Source of the DNA: Halalkalicoccus subterraneus | GTDB taxonomy: Archaea > Halobacteriota > Halobacteria > Halobacteriales > Halalkalicoccaceae | DNA length: 34,489 nucleotides | Direction: 5' to 3' | Assembly (NCBI RefSeq): GCF_003697815.1 | Contig: NZ_RDQG01000063.1 | Coordinates: forward strand, 1-34,489 | Notes under the pieces: model-generated | Seen by the model: only the letters and a program-made list of their open reading frames with translations | Told to the model about the DNA's origin: nothing | Databases searched by the model: none | Shown here: piece after piece, positions 1 through 8,047 of the stretch | Position numbering within the stretch: position 1 is the stretch's first letter | Layout: each line of letters begins with the position of its first letter | Translations under genes and position numbers: made by a program

Positions 1-1200
1 GATCATCGAGTCGTAATCCGTGACGATCTCGTCGCCCTGCCGGAGCGCGTCGTCCATCCGCACACCGATCCCGCCCGGCGGATCGTAGATCGCCAGTTTC
101 CCACCCGGGGAGGGTGCGAACTCCTCGGCGGCGTTCTCGGCGTTGATCCGGAACTCCATCGCGTGGCCGTCGATTCCCACGTCGTCCTGCCCGAAGTCGA
201 TCTCCTCGCCGGCGGCGGCCCGGAGTTGCCACTTCACGATGTCGATACCCGTGATCTCCTCCGTGACCGTGTGTTCGACCTGAATCCTCGTATTCACTTC
301 GAGGAAGTAGAAGTTCGTCTCCGAACCCAGCAGTTCGCCGTCCTCCCGTTCCGGGTCCTCCTCGACGAGGAATTCGACGGTGCCGGCGTTGGTGTACTCG
401 GCGGCACTCACCCCGCGGCGGGCCGATTCGCCGATCTTCTCCCTGAGGTCGTCGGTCAGTGCCGGACTGGGCCCCTCCTCGATGACCTTCTGGTGACGGC
501 GCTGGAGCGAGCAGTCACGCTCGCCCAGATGCCGGACGTTGCCCTCGTGATCCGCGAGGATTTGGACCTCGATGTGGCGTGGGTTCTCGAGGAACCGCTC
601 GACGTAGACCGAATCGTTGTCGAAGTAGGCCTCTCCCTCGCGTTTCGCGCTTTGAAGCTGATCCGCTGCTTCGTCGGGGCCCTGAACGATCTTCATCCCG
701 CGACCGCCGCCGCCGCCCTCGGCCTTGATCGCGACCGGGTAGCCGTGGTCCTCGCCGAACTCCTTGACCTCCTCGGGGTCGGTGACGGGGTCTGTCGTCC
801 CGGGGACGATCGGCACCCCAGCCTCCTGCATGACCCGGCGGGCGTTGGTCTTCTCGCCGAGTTGCTCCATCGCGTCGCTTTTCGGCCCGATCCACGTAAT
901 GGCGTCCTCGGCCTCGACCTTCGCGGCGAACTCGGCGTTTTCCGCGAGGAAGCCGTAGCCCGGATGGATCGCGTCGGCGTCGGCCTTCCGGGCGGCCTCT
1001 ATCACCGCCTCGTGATCCAGATACGAGTCGGCCGCCCGCGCCGGCCCGACGTTGTAGGCCTCGTCGGCGTAGCGGACGTGACCCGAATCCGTGTCGGCCT
1101 CGCTGTAGACGGCGACCGTACTGACGTTCAGTTCCTCGCACGCACGCATGACGCGAACGGCGATCTCACCTCGATTCGCGACTAAGACTTTCCTAAACAT
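1..1200 (-). CDS. pccA: Biotin carboxylase subunit of acyl-CoA carboxylase (acetyl/propionyl-CoA), 3' end outside window
   Basis: ATP-dependent carboxylation of biotin, the first half-reaction of acetyl/propionyl-CoA carboxylase. The reading frame starts at the ATG at 1200 ([16 protein letters not shown], the classic biotin carboxylase N-terminus) and stays open for 400 codons to the window edge. Seen: the glycine-rich ATP-grasp loop [11 protein letters not shown] near residues 160-170, the [16 protein letters not shown] segment and the [12 protein letters not shown] active-site segment. Haloarchaeal homologues are about 600 residues and usually carry a C-terminal biotinyl domain, which would lie beyond base 1. 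It is the third gene after pccB and pccX, 21 nt downstream of pccX. The acetyl- versus propionyl-CoA specificity cannot be read from this subunit. Confidence 0.93.
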   Translation of the reverse strand, partial: MFRKVLVANRGEIAVRVMRACEELNVSTVAVYSEADTDSGHVRYADEAYNVGPARAADSYLDHEAVIEAARKADADAIHPGYGFLAENAEFAAKVEAEDAITWIGPKSDAMEQLGEKTNARRVMQEAGVPIVPGTTDPVTDPEEVKEFGEDHGYPVAIKAEGGGGGRGMKIVQGPDEAADQLQSAKREGEAYFDNDSVYVERFLENPRHIEVQILADHEGNVRHLGERDCSLQRRHQKVIEEGPSPALTDDLREKIGESARRGVSAAEYTNAGTVEFLVEEDPEREDGELLGSETNFYFLEVNTRIQVEHTVTEEITGIDIVKWQLRAAAGEEIDFGQDDVGIDGHAMEFRINAENAAEEFAPSPGGKLAIYDPPGGIGVRMDDALRQGDEIVTDYDSMI

Positions 1201-1221
1201 TGTTGATGGTCTCGGCGTAAG

Positions 1222-1479
1222 TTACCTCATTCTGTCGGTTCGACCCGCCGCCGCCCAGCCGTCGGTCGGCGCGCCGCTCGGTACGCGCACCCGTCTGCTT
1301 TGGGTGTTCTCGATCCGGCCCGCGAAGGTCCAGCGCTCGCCCTCCCAGGTCGGTTCGGCCTCGCCGCCCGCAGCGGCCTCCTGGTCGCGCAAGTGTGACC
1401 CGATTGCCGCCGCGATCGCCGCGGCCTCGGCCTCGCTGGCGCTTTCGGGAATCGAAAGCGTGGTATCGCCCTCGCTCAT
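1222..1479 (-). CDS. pccX: Small subunit of propionyl-CoA carboxylase (PccX / acc operon protein)
   Basis: An 85-residue acidic protein encoded between the carboxyltransferase and biotin carboxylase genes. Its start overlaps the pccB stop by four bases (ATGA). An Ala/Glu-rich helix (residues 12-40) is followed by a W-x-x-x-x-R-W core, resembling the small epsilon-like subunits of actinobacterial and haloarchaeal acyl-CoA carboxylases. In Haloferax mediterranei an equivalent small subunit, PccX, is required for propionyl-CoA carboxylase activity (established for that species). Assignment here rests on size, composition and gene order. It probably stabilises the PccA-PccB complex. Confidence 0.8.
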   Translation of the reverse strand: MSEGDTTLSIPESASEAEAAAIAAAIGSHLRDQEAAAGGEAEPTWEGERWTFAGRIENTQSRRVRVPSGAPTDGWAAAGRTDRMR

Positions 1480-3026
1480 AGCGGGATGTTTCCGTGTTTC
1501 CTCTCCGGTTGGGATTCGCGTTTCGAGCGCAGCATCTCGAGGTCGTCGACCAGCCGCGGGCGGGTGTCGGCGGGTTCGATCACGTCGTCGACGAAGCCCC
1601 TGTCGGCGGCGGTGTAGGGGTTCGCGAACTCCTCGCGGTACTCGTCGATCAGCTCCTGACGCCGGGCCTCCGTGTCCTCGGCCTCCTCGAGTTCCTGCCG
1701 GTAGAGGATGTTCACCGCCCCCTGCGGGCCCATCACCGCGATCTCGCTCGTCGGCCAGGCGTAGTTGACGTCCGCGCCCAGATGTTTCGAGGCCATCACG
1801 CAGTACGCGCCGCCGTAGGCTTTGCGGGTGATCACCGTCAGTAACGGTACCGTTGCCTCCGAGTACGCATAGAGGAGTTTCGCGCCGTGGCGGATGATCC
1901 CCCGGTGTTCCTGGTCGGTGCCGGGCATATATCCCGGAACGTCGACGAACGTCAGGATCGGGACGTTGAACGCGTCACAGAACCGGACGAACCTCGAGGC
2001 CTTCATGCTCGCGTCGACGGTGAGGGTGCCGGCGTTCGCACGGGGCTGGTTCGCGACGACCCCTATGGAATGGCCGTCCAGTCGGGAGAAGCCGACGACG
2101 ACGTTCTTCGCGAATTCGGGGGCGACCTCGAAGAACGCCCCCTCGTCGGTGACGCCGTCGATCACGTCGACCATGTCGTAGGGTTTGCGGGGCTCGTCGG
2201 GGACGATCCCGTTCAGCGACTCGTCCCGGCGATCGGGGTCGTCCCACGGCTCGACCCGCGGCGGGTCCTCGACGTTGTTCTGTGGGACGTACGACAGCAG
2301 GCGCTTGATGTCGTCGAGCGCGGCCTTCTCGCTTTCGGCGGCGAACTGCGCGACGCCGGTCTTGTTCGCGTGGGTGCGCGCGCCGCCCAGTTCCTCTTGA
2401 GTGACCTGCTCGCCGGTGACCGTCTCAATCACCCCCGGACCGGTGATGTACATGTGGCTCGTGTCCTTCACCATGAAGACGAAGTCCGTGATCGAGGGCG
2501 AGTAGACCGCCCCGCCCGCACACGGCCCCATAATCGCCGAGATCTGGGGAACCACGCCGCTCGCCTTCTGGTTGCGGTGGAAGATATCGGTAAAGCCCGC
2601 CAGCGAGGTAACTCCCTCCTGGATTCGTGCGCCCGCCGAGTCGTTGAACCCGACGATCGGCGCACCGACCTCCATGGCGGTGTCCATCACCTTGCAGATC
2701 TTCTCGGCGAACACTTCCCCGAGGGAGCCCCCGAAGACGGTGAAGTCGTGGGCGAAGACGAACGTCTTTCGCCCGTTGACGTCGCCGTAGCCGGTGACGA
2801 CGCCGTCACCGAGTATCTTCCGTTCCTCCATTCCGAAGTTGTGGCTCCGGTGGGTCCGAAGCTGGTCGAACTCGTGGAAGGACCCGTCGTCGAGGAAGTA
2901 CTCGATGCGCTCTCTGGCAGTCATCTTTCCCTTCTCGTGTTGGGACTCGATACGGTCCTCCCCACCGCCGAGCTCGGCCTCGGCCTTCAGCTCGCGGAGC
3001 TCCTCGATGTCGTCGTCGATGGTCAC
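1476..3026 (-). CDS. pccB: Acyl-CoA (propionyl-CoA) carboxylase carboxyltransferase subunit
   Basis: Transfers the carboxyl group from carboxybiotin to propionyl-CoA (or acetyl-CoA), giving methylmalonyl-CoA. About 516 residues, the usual length of PccB/AccD5 proteins. Seen: the N-terminal [18 protein letters not shown] segment, the crotonase-like core with [12 protein letters not shown] and GAYCVMAS, and the C-terminal end RKHGNIPL typical of the family. The frame is open to GTG codons at 3035, 3032 and 3026. I chose GTG 3026 because the product then begins [14 protein letters not shown], which matches the usual haloarchaeal N-terminus, and because the TGA of an upstream mini-ORF overlaps it (GTGA). 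First gene of the pccB-pccX-pccA operon. Confidence 0.93.
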   Translation of the reverse strand: MTIDDDIEELRELKAEAELGGGEDRIESQHEKGKMTARERIEYFLDDGSFHEFDQLRTHRSHNFGMEERKILGDGVVTGYGDVNGRKTFVFAHDFTVFGGSLGEVFAEKICKVMDTAMEVGAPIVGFNDSAGARIQEGVTSLAGFTDIFHRNQKASGVVPQISAIMGPCAGGAVYSPSITDFVFMVKDTSHMYITGPGVIETVTGEQVTQEELGGARTHANKTGVAQFAAESEKAALDDIKRLLSYVPQNNVEDPPRVEPWDDPDRRDESLNGIVPDEPRKPYDMVDVIDGVTDEGAFFEVAPEFAKNVVVGFSRLDGHSIGVVANQPRANAGTLTVDASMKASRFVRFCDAFNVPILTFVDVPGYMPGTDQEHRGIIRHGAKLLYAYSEATVPLLTVITRKAYGGAYCVMASKHLGADVNYAWPTSEIAVMGPQGAVNILYRQELEEAEDTEARRQELIDEYREEFANPYTAADRGFVDDVIEPADTRPRLVDDLEMLRSKRESQPERKHGNIPL

Positions 3027-3055
3027 CGCCACCACCGTCCTTCACGGTTCAGCAT
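3023..3055 (-). other. Candidate leaderless mini-ORF upstream of pccB (10 codons, [10 protein letters not shown])
   Basis: ATG at 3055 opens a 10-codon frame ending in TGA at 3023-3025, and that TGA overlaps the GTG (3026) chosen as the pccB start. A T-rich element on the minus strand at 3078-3085 sits about 27 nt before this ATG, the spacing expected if the transcript begins at the mini-ORF rather than at pccB. Two Trp and three Arg in ten residues are unusual. Inference: the peptide delivers ribosomes to pccB by termination-reinitiation. Chance occurrence is possible. Confidence 0.4.
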
Positions 3056-3077
3056 ACGCCAACCCATTACGGAGGCG

Positions 3078-3085
3078 ATCAAAAA
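3078..3085 (-). promoter_or_regulatory. TATA-like element of the pcc operon
   Basis: TTTTTGA-type tract on the minus strand in an otherwise GC-rich gap. It is centred about 27 nt upstream of the mini-ORF ATG at 3055 and about 56 nt upstream of the pccB start, so it fits the mini-ORF better than pccB. Confidence 0.45.
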
Positions 3086-3113
3086 CGTTCCGCACGATCG
3101 AGCCCGGGCGGGG

Positions 3114-4469
3114 CTACTGCAGCGGCGCCGGGACGATATAATAGCCCGTCTCGGGCGTGAGAAACAGGTCGTTGAAGTTGAGCGCGACGACTACCAGAAC
3201 GACCACGAGGACGAACGTCCGGAGCGACCACAGCCACGCCGGGCCGACGCCCAGCGAGGAGCCCCGCTCGAGTTCGTCGATCGCCTCGTCGCCCATGATC
3301 CACCCGACGAACACGACGACCGCCAGCACGGCAAGCGGCAGGAACAGCGTCACGCCCAGTCCGTCGAACCAGTCGAGCCACGCGGTGTCGAGCGCCGAGG
3401 GGATTCCCAGGAGGAACCCGGCGATCCCCAGCCCGACGGCGGCCGGCGCGCGCGCGACCCCAAACGTATCGACGGCGTAGGCAACGGCGGCCTCCAGCAG
3501 GCTGATCGCCGACGAGAGGGCCGCGATGAAGACGACGCCGAAGAAGACGACCCCGACGATCTGTGCGAGGAGGTCGCCGCCGGGGAGTTCGGCCAGCGCC
3601 GTCGGGATGGCGACGAACACGGCACCGGCACCGCCCTCGCCCGGCGGGACGCCCTGTGCGAACAGTAGCGGCATGACGACGAGCCCCGCGAGCACGCCGA
3701 CGAACGTGTTCGTGACCGCGATGGCCAACCCGTCGGCGAAGAGGCTGTCATCGCGGCCGAGATAGGACGCGTACGTGATCATCACCGAGAAGCCGAGCGA
3801 CAGCGAGAACAGCGCCTGTCCGAACGCCGCCGGCAGGATCGACTGCCAGTTCTCGGCGATCACGCCGAAATCGGGCGATAGGAAGAAGGCGTATCCCTCA
3901 CCTGCGCCGGGGAGCGTTGCCGTAAAGCCCGCGAGTACGAGCAGCAGGACGACGATGCTCGGGACCATGAACTTCGTCGCGAGTTCGATCCCCCGCTCGA
4001 TGCCGAAGGCGACGATGCCGATCGTGATCGCGATGAAGATCGCGTGCGTGAGGACCGCGGGGAGGCCAGCCGAGACGGCGCCGAAATAGCTTTCGGGGGC
4101 CGCGAGCGCGTTGCCGGTGACGCTGCCGGCGATATAGCGGGTAACCCAGCCGCCGACGACGCTGTAGTACGACAGCGTCCAGAACGACGCGAGAATACCG
4201 ATCGCACCGACGAAGCGCCAACTCGGGCGGTCGAGGGTGCGAAACGCCTTCACGGCGTCGACGTTCGCCCGGCGACCGATCGAGAACTCCGCGAGGATCA
4301 CCGGGATACCGATCAGCAACACCGCCGCGAGGTAGACGACGAGGAACGCTGCCCCACCGTTGGCCGAGGTCTGGAACGGGAACCGCCAGATGTTCCCCAG
4401 ACCGACCGCACTGCCGACGGCGGCCAGGATGAACCCCGTTCTGGTCGCCCATGTTTCACGTTGTGACAT
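3114..4469 (-). CDS. Neurotransmitter:sodium symporter (NSS/SNF) family transporter
   Basis: Na+-coupled uptake of an amino acid or related solute across the cytoplasmic membrane. From ATG 4469 the product is 451 residues. It begins MSQRETWATRTGF followed by AAVGSAVGLGNIWRFPF, the TM1 signature of the family, where the unwound helix binds Na+ and substrate. About 11-12 hydrophobic segments follow, as expected for prokaryotic NSS proteins. The frame is open further upstream to 4685, but that extension is Arg/Ser-rich, not membrane-like, and lies before a TATA box, so it was not used. Monocistronic, with its own promoter. The substrate cannot be told from sequence. Confidence 0.9.
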   Translation of the reverse strand: MSQRETWATRTGFILAAVGSAVGLGNIWRFPFQTSANGGAAFLVVYLAAVLLIGIPVILAEFSIGRRANVDAVKAFRTLDRPSWRFVGAIGILASFWTLSYYSVVGGWVTRYIAGSVTGNALAAPESYFGAVSAGLPAVLTHAIFIAITIGIVAFGIERGIELATKFMVPSIVVLLLVLAGFTATLPGAGEGYAFFLSPDFGVIAENWQSILPAAFGQALFSLSLGFSVMITYASYLGRDDSLFADGLAIAVTNTFVGVLAGLVVMPLLFAQGVPPGEGGAGAVFVAIPTALAELPGGDLLAQIVGVVFFGVVFIAALSSAISLLEAAVAYAVDTFGVARAPAAVGLGIAGFLLGIPSALDTAWLDWFDGLGVTLFLPLAVLAVVVFVGWIMGDEAIDELERGSSLGVGPAWLWSLRTFVLVVVLVVVALNFNDLFLTPETGYYIVPAPLQ

Positions 4470-4492
4470 GGGGCCATCATTCGCTCCGTCTG

Positions 4493-4498
4493 TTATAA
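4493..4498 (-). promoter_or_regulatory. TATA box of the NSS transporter gene (leaderless)
   Basis: TTATAA, read on the minus strand as GGTTTATAACAG, is centred 26-27 nt before ATG 4469. Transcription would start at or next to the start codon, which supports the shorter N-terminus. Confidence 0.7.
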
Positions 4499-4650
4499 AC
4501 CCACCGATAGAGGGAACCAGATGACATGATTTCTGCTGGCTTCCAGGCGAATCGAATCGCCGGCAAGCGTAGGTGTTCGATACGGAGTCGGTTCCCAGTA
4601 ACTCGAACGTTCCAATGAATGGATGTATCAGGCCTCGCCGTAGACCGCGC

Positions 4651-4725
4651 CGCACCCGCCTTGACGAAGCCTTCACAGATCGCACTGCCGAACGAGCCGG
4701 TCACCAGTGCTACCCGCCCGTCCGA
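4651..4725 (-). pseudogene. Remnant of a short-chain dehydrogenase/reductase N-terminus
   Basis: On the minus strand this stretch translates as SDGRVALVTGSFGSAI followed by CEGFVKAGA, which matches the first beta strand, nucleotide-binding turn and following helix of classical SDR proteins (consensus GRVALVTGxxxGIGxAIAxxFxxAGA). The Gly-rich turn is shortened (TGSFGSAI instead of TGxxxGxG), and the frame loses all SDR character straight after the helix. The rest of the 250-residue fold is absent. A gene fragment left by deletion is the simplest reading; chance resemblance over 25 residues is less likely but possible. Confidence 0.4.
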
Positions 4726-4785
4726 GCGGCGATACCGAGACCGGAACGACAAGCTACTTCCCGGTCGGCGTTGAGTGTAGAGTCA

Positions 4786-5676
4786 ATGCAGACTTCCCAG
4801 TCCTCCATCCCGGGCGACGTCGCCGAGGAGGGTGACAGCCCGGCGACCGTGCTGCTCTGTGGTCCCCACGGCGAGTCGTGGGGTCCGATCTGGGACCAGC
4901 GCGATCCGGAGTCGGTGAACGTCCTCGCGATCACGACCCATCTCGACCCGCTCGAATGGATCGACGCCTGCGAACAGCAACTCGGCACCCTTCCGATGAA
5001 GACCGGCGCGATTCGACTCGGAACGCCCATCGACCCACTGACGACCGACCACCCGAGCCACGAGGGCGCGGACCTGCCGTTGACGGCCGTCGAGCGCCCA
5101 AGCGACCTCGACGAGCTCTACACGGCTATCAACCTCTACATCACCGAGTGGCTTCACACCGACCAGCAGACGCTGATCTGGCTCGAATCGCTGACGCCCG
5201 TGATCGAGCACGTCGGGGCCAAGCGCACGATCGCGTTCGTCGAGTCGCTCGCCGAACGCCTGCGTATGACCGGAACGGTCGCCTACGCGCGCCTCGACCC
5301 GCGCGATCACGACGAGCACACCCGCTCGATGATCCGAAGCGCGTTCGACCGCGTGGTCGAGATCGAGGCGGACGGACCCGCCGTCGCGGCGGATTCGCGC
5401 GAGGAACTCGTGTTGCGGGCGCTCAGAGCCGAGGGACGGCTCTCTGCCGACGCGCTCGCCGGGCGGGTCGCCGCAAACGAGAACGCCCGCCATCCGGACG
5501 GGTACGACCCCGCGAACGCCCGGCTCATCGAGATCGACCTCTATCACGCGAGCCTCCCGAAGCTCGCCGACGCGGGGTTCGTAAACGTCGAGTGGGACGA
5601 GCGGATCGTCGAGCTCGCAGTCGAGCCGGAACGTATCGACGGGCTGCTCGAACGGAGGAACGGCGGCGCGAGATAG
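4786..5676 (+). CDS. DUF7504-like protein with C-terminal DUF7344-like winged-helix region
   Basis: A 296-residue haloarchaeal protein. Residues about 1-190 look like DUF7504 (a RecA/KaiC-like fold): ATVLLCGPHGESWG where a P-loop would be, TLIWLESLTPVIEHVG in the Walker-B position and a terminal VVEIEADG strand. The canonical Walker A GxxxxGKT is missing, so ATP binding is doubtful. Residues about 200-290 (LVLRALRAEGRLSADALAG, then DLYHASLPKLADAGFV) resemble the DUF7344-type winged helix found in haloarchaeal regulators. The ATG at 4786 was chosen because the upstream in-frame extension is Arg/Pro-rich. It lies 4 nt before the HalOD1 gene, so the two probably form an operon with a shared, unknown signalling or regulatory role. 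Confidence 0.65.
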   Translation: MQTSQSSIPGDVAEEGDSPATVLLCGPHGESWGPIWDQRDPESVNVLAITTHLDPLEWIDACEQQLGTLPMKTGAIRLGTPIDPLTTDHPSHEGADLPLTAVERPSDLDELYTAINLYITEWLHTDQQTLIWLESLTPVIEHVGAKRTIAFVESLAERLRMTGTVAYARLDPRDHDEHTRSMIRSAFDRVVEIEADGPAVAADSREELVLRALRAEGRLSADALAGRVAANENARHPDGYDPANARLIEIDLYHASLPKLADAGFVNVEWDERIVELAVEPERIDGLLERRNGGAR

Positions 5677-5680
5677 GACC

Positions 5681-6265
5681 ATGTCAAAGGACGACTCGAT
5701 CAGTAGGACGGGTTCGACCGAACACGAGACACACCACCCGCCCGCGGCCGACACGTCGCCCGTCGTGTCGGTCACGGCGGCGATCGCCGCCGCGCGGGAC
5801 GAGGCCCCGATGGACCTCGTCCCGCCACTCGAATCGGTCGTCGACACGGACGAACTCCGCGCCCACGTCGAGGACGCGGCCGACGACGAACGGCTCTCGT
5901 TTCGGTACAAGGACTGTTCGGTCGAGATCTACGGCAGCGGCCGGATCGTCGTCGAAACCGACCGGCCACGCCTCCCGAAACGCGACGTCCCCGACCGGAT
6001 CCGACGGCTCGTCGAGGAGCGGTACGTCCCCGGAACCGGGGCCGAACAGACCGAACGCAGGCGGGCGATCCGGGCGGCGTACTGCTTCCTCCGCAACCAG
6101 GGCAGTGCCCGGCGGAGCGACTTCATCCGCGAGGTCTATCCCTGCTATCCGGGCGGGTACTCGATCCCCGACGGCGGGTGGTGGGAGACGATCGTCAAAC
6201 CCGGTCTGAGCGCCTGTCCCGACATCGCGAAGGGCAACGCGATGTGGTACTACGTCGGTGACTGA
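5681..6265 (+). CDS. HalOD1 output-domain protein with C-terminal conserved domain
   Basis: A 194-residue protein. Residues about 28-95 carry the halobacterial output domain 1 pattern: a helix, then LVPPLESVVDTDELRAHV, then LSFRYKDCSVEIYGSGRIVV. HalOD1 is common in haloarchaeal signal-transduction proteins, but its biochemical output is not known. Residues about 120-194 form a second domain with the order AAYCFLRNQGSARRSDFI ... WWETIVKPGLS ... MWYYVG, which looks like a small winged-helix or DNA-binding unit; this is inference. Translated just after the DUF7504-like gene and convergent with the MDR gene (17 nt apart). Confidence 0.7.
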   Translation: MSKDDSISRTGSTEHETHHPPAADTSPVVSVTAAIAAARDEAPMDLVPPLESVVDTDELRAHVEDAADDERLSFRYKDCSVEIYGSGRIVVETDRPRLPKRDVPDRIRRLVEERYVPGTGAEQTERRRAIRAAYCFLRNQGSARRSDFIREVYPCYPGGYSIPDGGWWETIVKPGLSACPDIAKGNAMWYYVGD

Positions 6266-6282
6266 AAAGGACGAGGAGTGTT

Positions 6283-7236
6283 CTACGGCTCGATCAGTAG
6301 TTTTCCCAGGAAGCTCTCCTCAAGCACCGCACGCTGGGCCTCGCCCGCTTCTTCGAGGGAGTAGCTTCGCTCGACGCGGATCGAAAGCTCCCCGCGTTCC
6401 ATGAGCGTCGCGAGCCGTTCCAAGGGACGGGAGAGGTCCGGCGTGTTGAACATGCTCATGAGGTGGACCCGGAGTTCCTTCGCGCGGGCGGCCGGGACGT
6501 TCTCCCAGCCTGCTTCCGGTACTGTGTTCCCGATCCCGACGATGCGCGCGCCCTGCTGGGCGACCGCCGCATCGAAGTCGAGGTACTCGTCGAGGCGATG
6601 GTCGAGGATCACCGCCGGTTCGTACTCCCCGACTACTTCTTCGAGGTTTTCATCAGCGTAGTCGAAGACCGCGTCCGCGCCCAGCCCTTCCAAGGCCTCG
6701 TGATACTCGGGCGAGGCGGTCGTGAGTACGTCCGCACCGGTCGCCGCGGCGAGCTGGACGGCAGCGTGGCCCACCCCACCGGAGCCGCCGTGGATCAGGC
6801 AGGTCTCGGCGGGTTCGAGGCCAGCGTGGTCGATCAGCGCGCGCCAGGCGGTCACGGCGGCGACGCCCGCCCCGCCGCCCGCACCGAATCCGACGTTCTC
6901 GGGGAGGTGTGCGATCCGGTCCGTCGGGACGAGCACGTACTCGGCGTAGGAACCTTGGTGATCCCTGCCGAGGCCGGTCCCGAACACCCGGTCGTCCGCC
7001 TCGAAGCCAGGCGTCCAGTCGCCGGCCTCCTCGACGATACCCGCAAAATCCGAGCCGGGCGTCATCGGCAACTGGGAGGGCTGGAACGACCCTTCGCGGA
7101 AGTAGGTGTCGACGGGGTTCACCCCGGCAGCCTCGACACGCACGAGCAGTTCGTGCCCGCCCGGCTCCGGCCGGTCGATGTCGTCTACGTCCAGTACCTC
7201 GGGACCGCCATGATCGTGGTATCGTACCGCACGCAT
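6283..7236 (-). CDS. NADPH:quinone reductase-like zinc-independent MDR oxidoreductase
   Basis: A 317-residue medium-chain dehydrogenase/reductase of the quinone oxidoreductase branch. Seen: the N-terminal GroES-like domain (VEAAGVNPVDTYFREG, PMTPGSDFAGIVEEAG), no catalytic zinc-ligand set, and a Rossmann fold with IHGGSGGVGHAAVQLA near residues 145-160 for NAD(P)H. The C-terminus has the usual EAGEAQRAVLE...GKLLIEP ending. Likely reduces quinones or alpha,beta-unsaturated carbonyls. The substrate is unknown. The start at 7236 matches the family N-terminus (MRAVRYHDHGGPEVLDV). Weak A/T-rich elements lie 25-32 nt upstream. Confidence 0.88.
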   Translation of the reverse strand: MRAVRYHDHGGPEVLDVDDIDRPEPGGHELLVRVEAAGVNPVDTYFREGSFQPSQLPMTPGSDFAGIVEEAGDWTPGFEADDRVFGTGLGRDHQGSYAEYVLVPTDRIAHLPENVGFGAGGGAGVAAVTAWRALIDHAGLEPAETCLIHGGSGGVGHAAVQLAAATGADVLTTASPEYHEALEGLGADAVFDYADENLEEVVGEYEPAVILDHRLDEYLDFDAAVAQQGARIVGIGNTVPEAGWENVPAARAKELRVHLMSMFNTPDLSRPLERLATLMERGELSIRVERSYSLEEAGEAQRAVLEESFLGKLLIEP

Positions 7237-7273
7237 ACCCAGGAATCGAAGCCGGAGAACAAAGCCTTACTGT

Positions 7274-8047
7274 TCAGTCCGTCAGCCCGTAGCCCCGCGC
7301 GAACATGGCGATGTCGAGCGCGACCACGGCGAGCGTCAGCCCCGAGAGGACCGCAAGCGCGGCGTTCGGATCGACGTCGGAGTAGCCGAGAAAGCCGTAC
7401 CTGACGCCGTTTACCATGTAGACCATCGGGTTCAGGAGTGAAACGGTCCGCCACAGTGACGGCAGGATCTCGAGCGAGTAGAAGACGCCGCCGAAGAAGA
7501 CCAACGGTCGAAGGATGAACTGGTTCATCACCGTGAGGTGATCGAAATCGTCGGCGATCAATCCCCCGATGATCCCGAGGGCGGCGAACAGCAGCGAGAC
7601 GACGAACATGAACGCGACGAGATAGAACGGCTGTTCGACTCCCACTGGCGTGAAGAACGCGCCGATGACTGCGATGATGACCCCGACGACGACCCCGCGG
7701 GCCGCACTGGAGAGGACGTAGGCCAGCACCATTTCGGTGTACGAAAGCGGCGAGGTGATCGTCTCGTGGATGTACTCGTTCCAGCGCCCGTGGAAGATCG
7801 AAAACGAGGCGTTCTCGAAGGCGTTCGAGATCGCCCCCAGCACCACGAGTCCGGGCAGGAGAAAGAGGATGTACGAGAAGCCCTGTATCTCCTGAATGCG
7901 CGTCCCGAGGATGACGCCGAACACCGAGAAGTACAACACGTTCGTGATCATCGGCGGGAGGAAGGTGTTCCACGGCCGACGGACGAACCGCTGGACCTCG
8001 CGTTCGAGCAGCGTGTAAAAGCGCGCCGAGAGCGGGTTGGCGACCAT
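7274..8047 (-). CDS. ABC-2 type transporter permease
   Basis: A 257-residue integral membrane protein with about six hydrophobic helices. The YadH/DrrB-like motifs include LPPMITNVLYFSVFGVILG near the N-terminus, the cytoplasmic NAFENASFSIFHGRWNEYI loop and the FFGGVFYSLEILP C-terminal segment. Such permeases form half of multidrug, lipid or polysaccharide exporters. Its ATG shares one base with the TGA of the upstream ATPase gene (TGATG), so the pair is translationally coupled and functions as one exporter. The cargo is unknown. Confidence 0.9.
   Translation of the reverse strand: MVANPLSARFYTLLEREVQRFVRRPWNTFLPPMITNVLYFSVFGVILGTRIQEIQGFSYILFLLPGLVVLGAISNAFENASFSIFHGRWNEYIHETITSPLSYTEMVLAYVLSSAARGVVVGVIIAVIGAFFTPVGVEQPFYLVAFMFVVSLLFAALGIIGGLIADDFDHLTVMNQFILRPLVFFGGVFYSLEILPSLWRTVSLLNPMVYMVNGVRYGFLGYSDVDPNAALAVLSGLTLAVVALDIAMFARGYGLTD

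Larger units (their letters stand above)
4470..4785. other. Intergenic stretch between divergent genes
   Basis: A 316-base gap separating the NSS gene (minus) from the DUF7504-like gene (plus). It holds the transporter TATA box at its left end, a decayed short-chain-dehydrogenase fragment (4651-4725, minus) and a weak GCTACTTC element at 4753-4760, about 29 nt before the ATG at 4786. I see no other gene or RNA in it. Confidence 0.6.

Noticed and set aside
163-1185. Long plus-strand frame opposite the biotin carboxylase gene (340 residues)
   Set aside because: Antisense shadow of a high-GC gene. The minus frame encodes clear biotin carboxylase motifs, whereas this one is an Arg/Leu/Asp-rich string with no family features.
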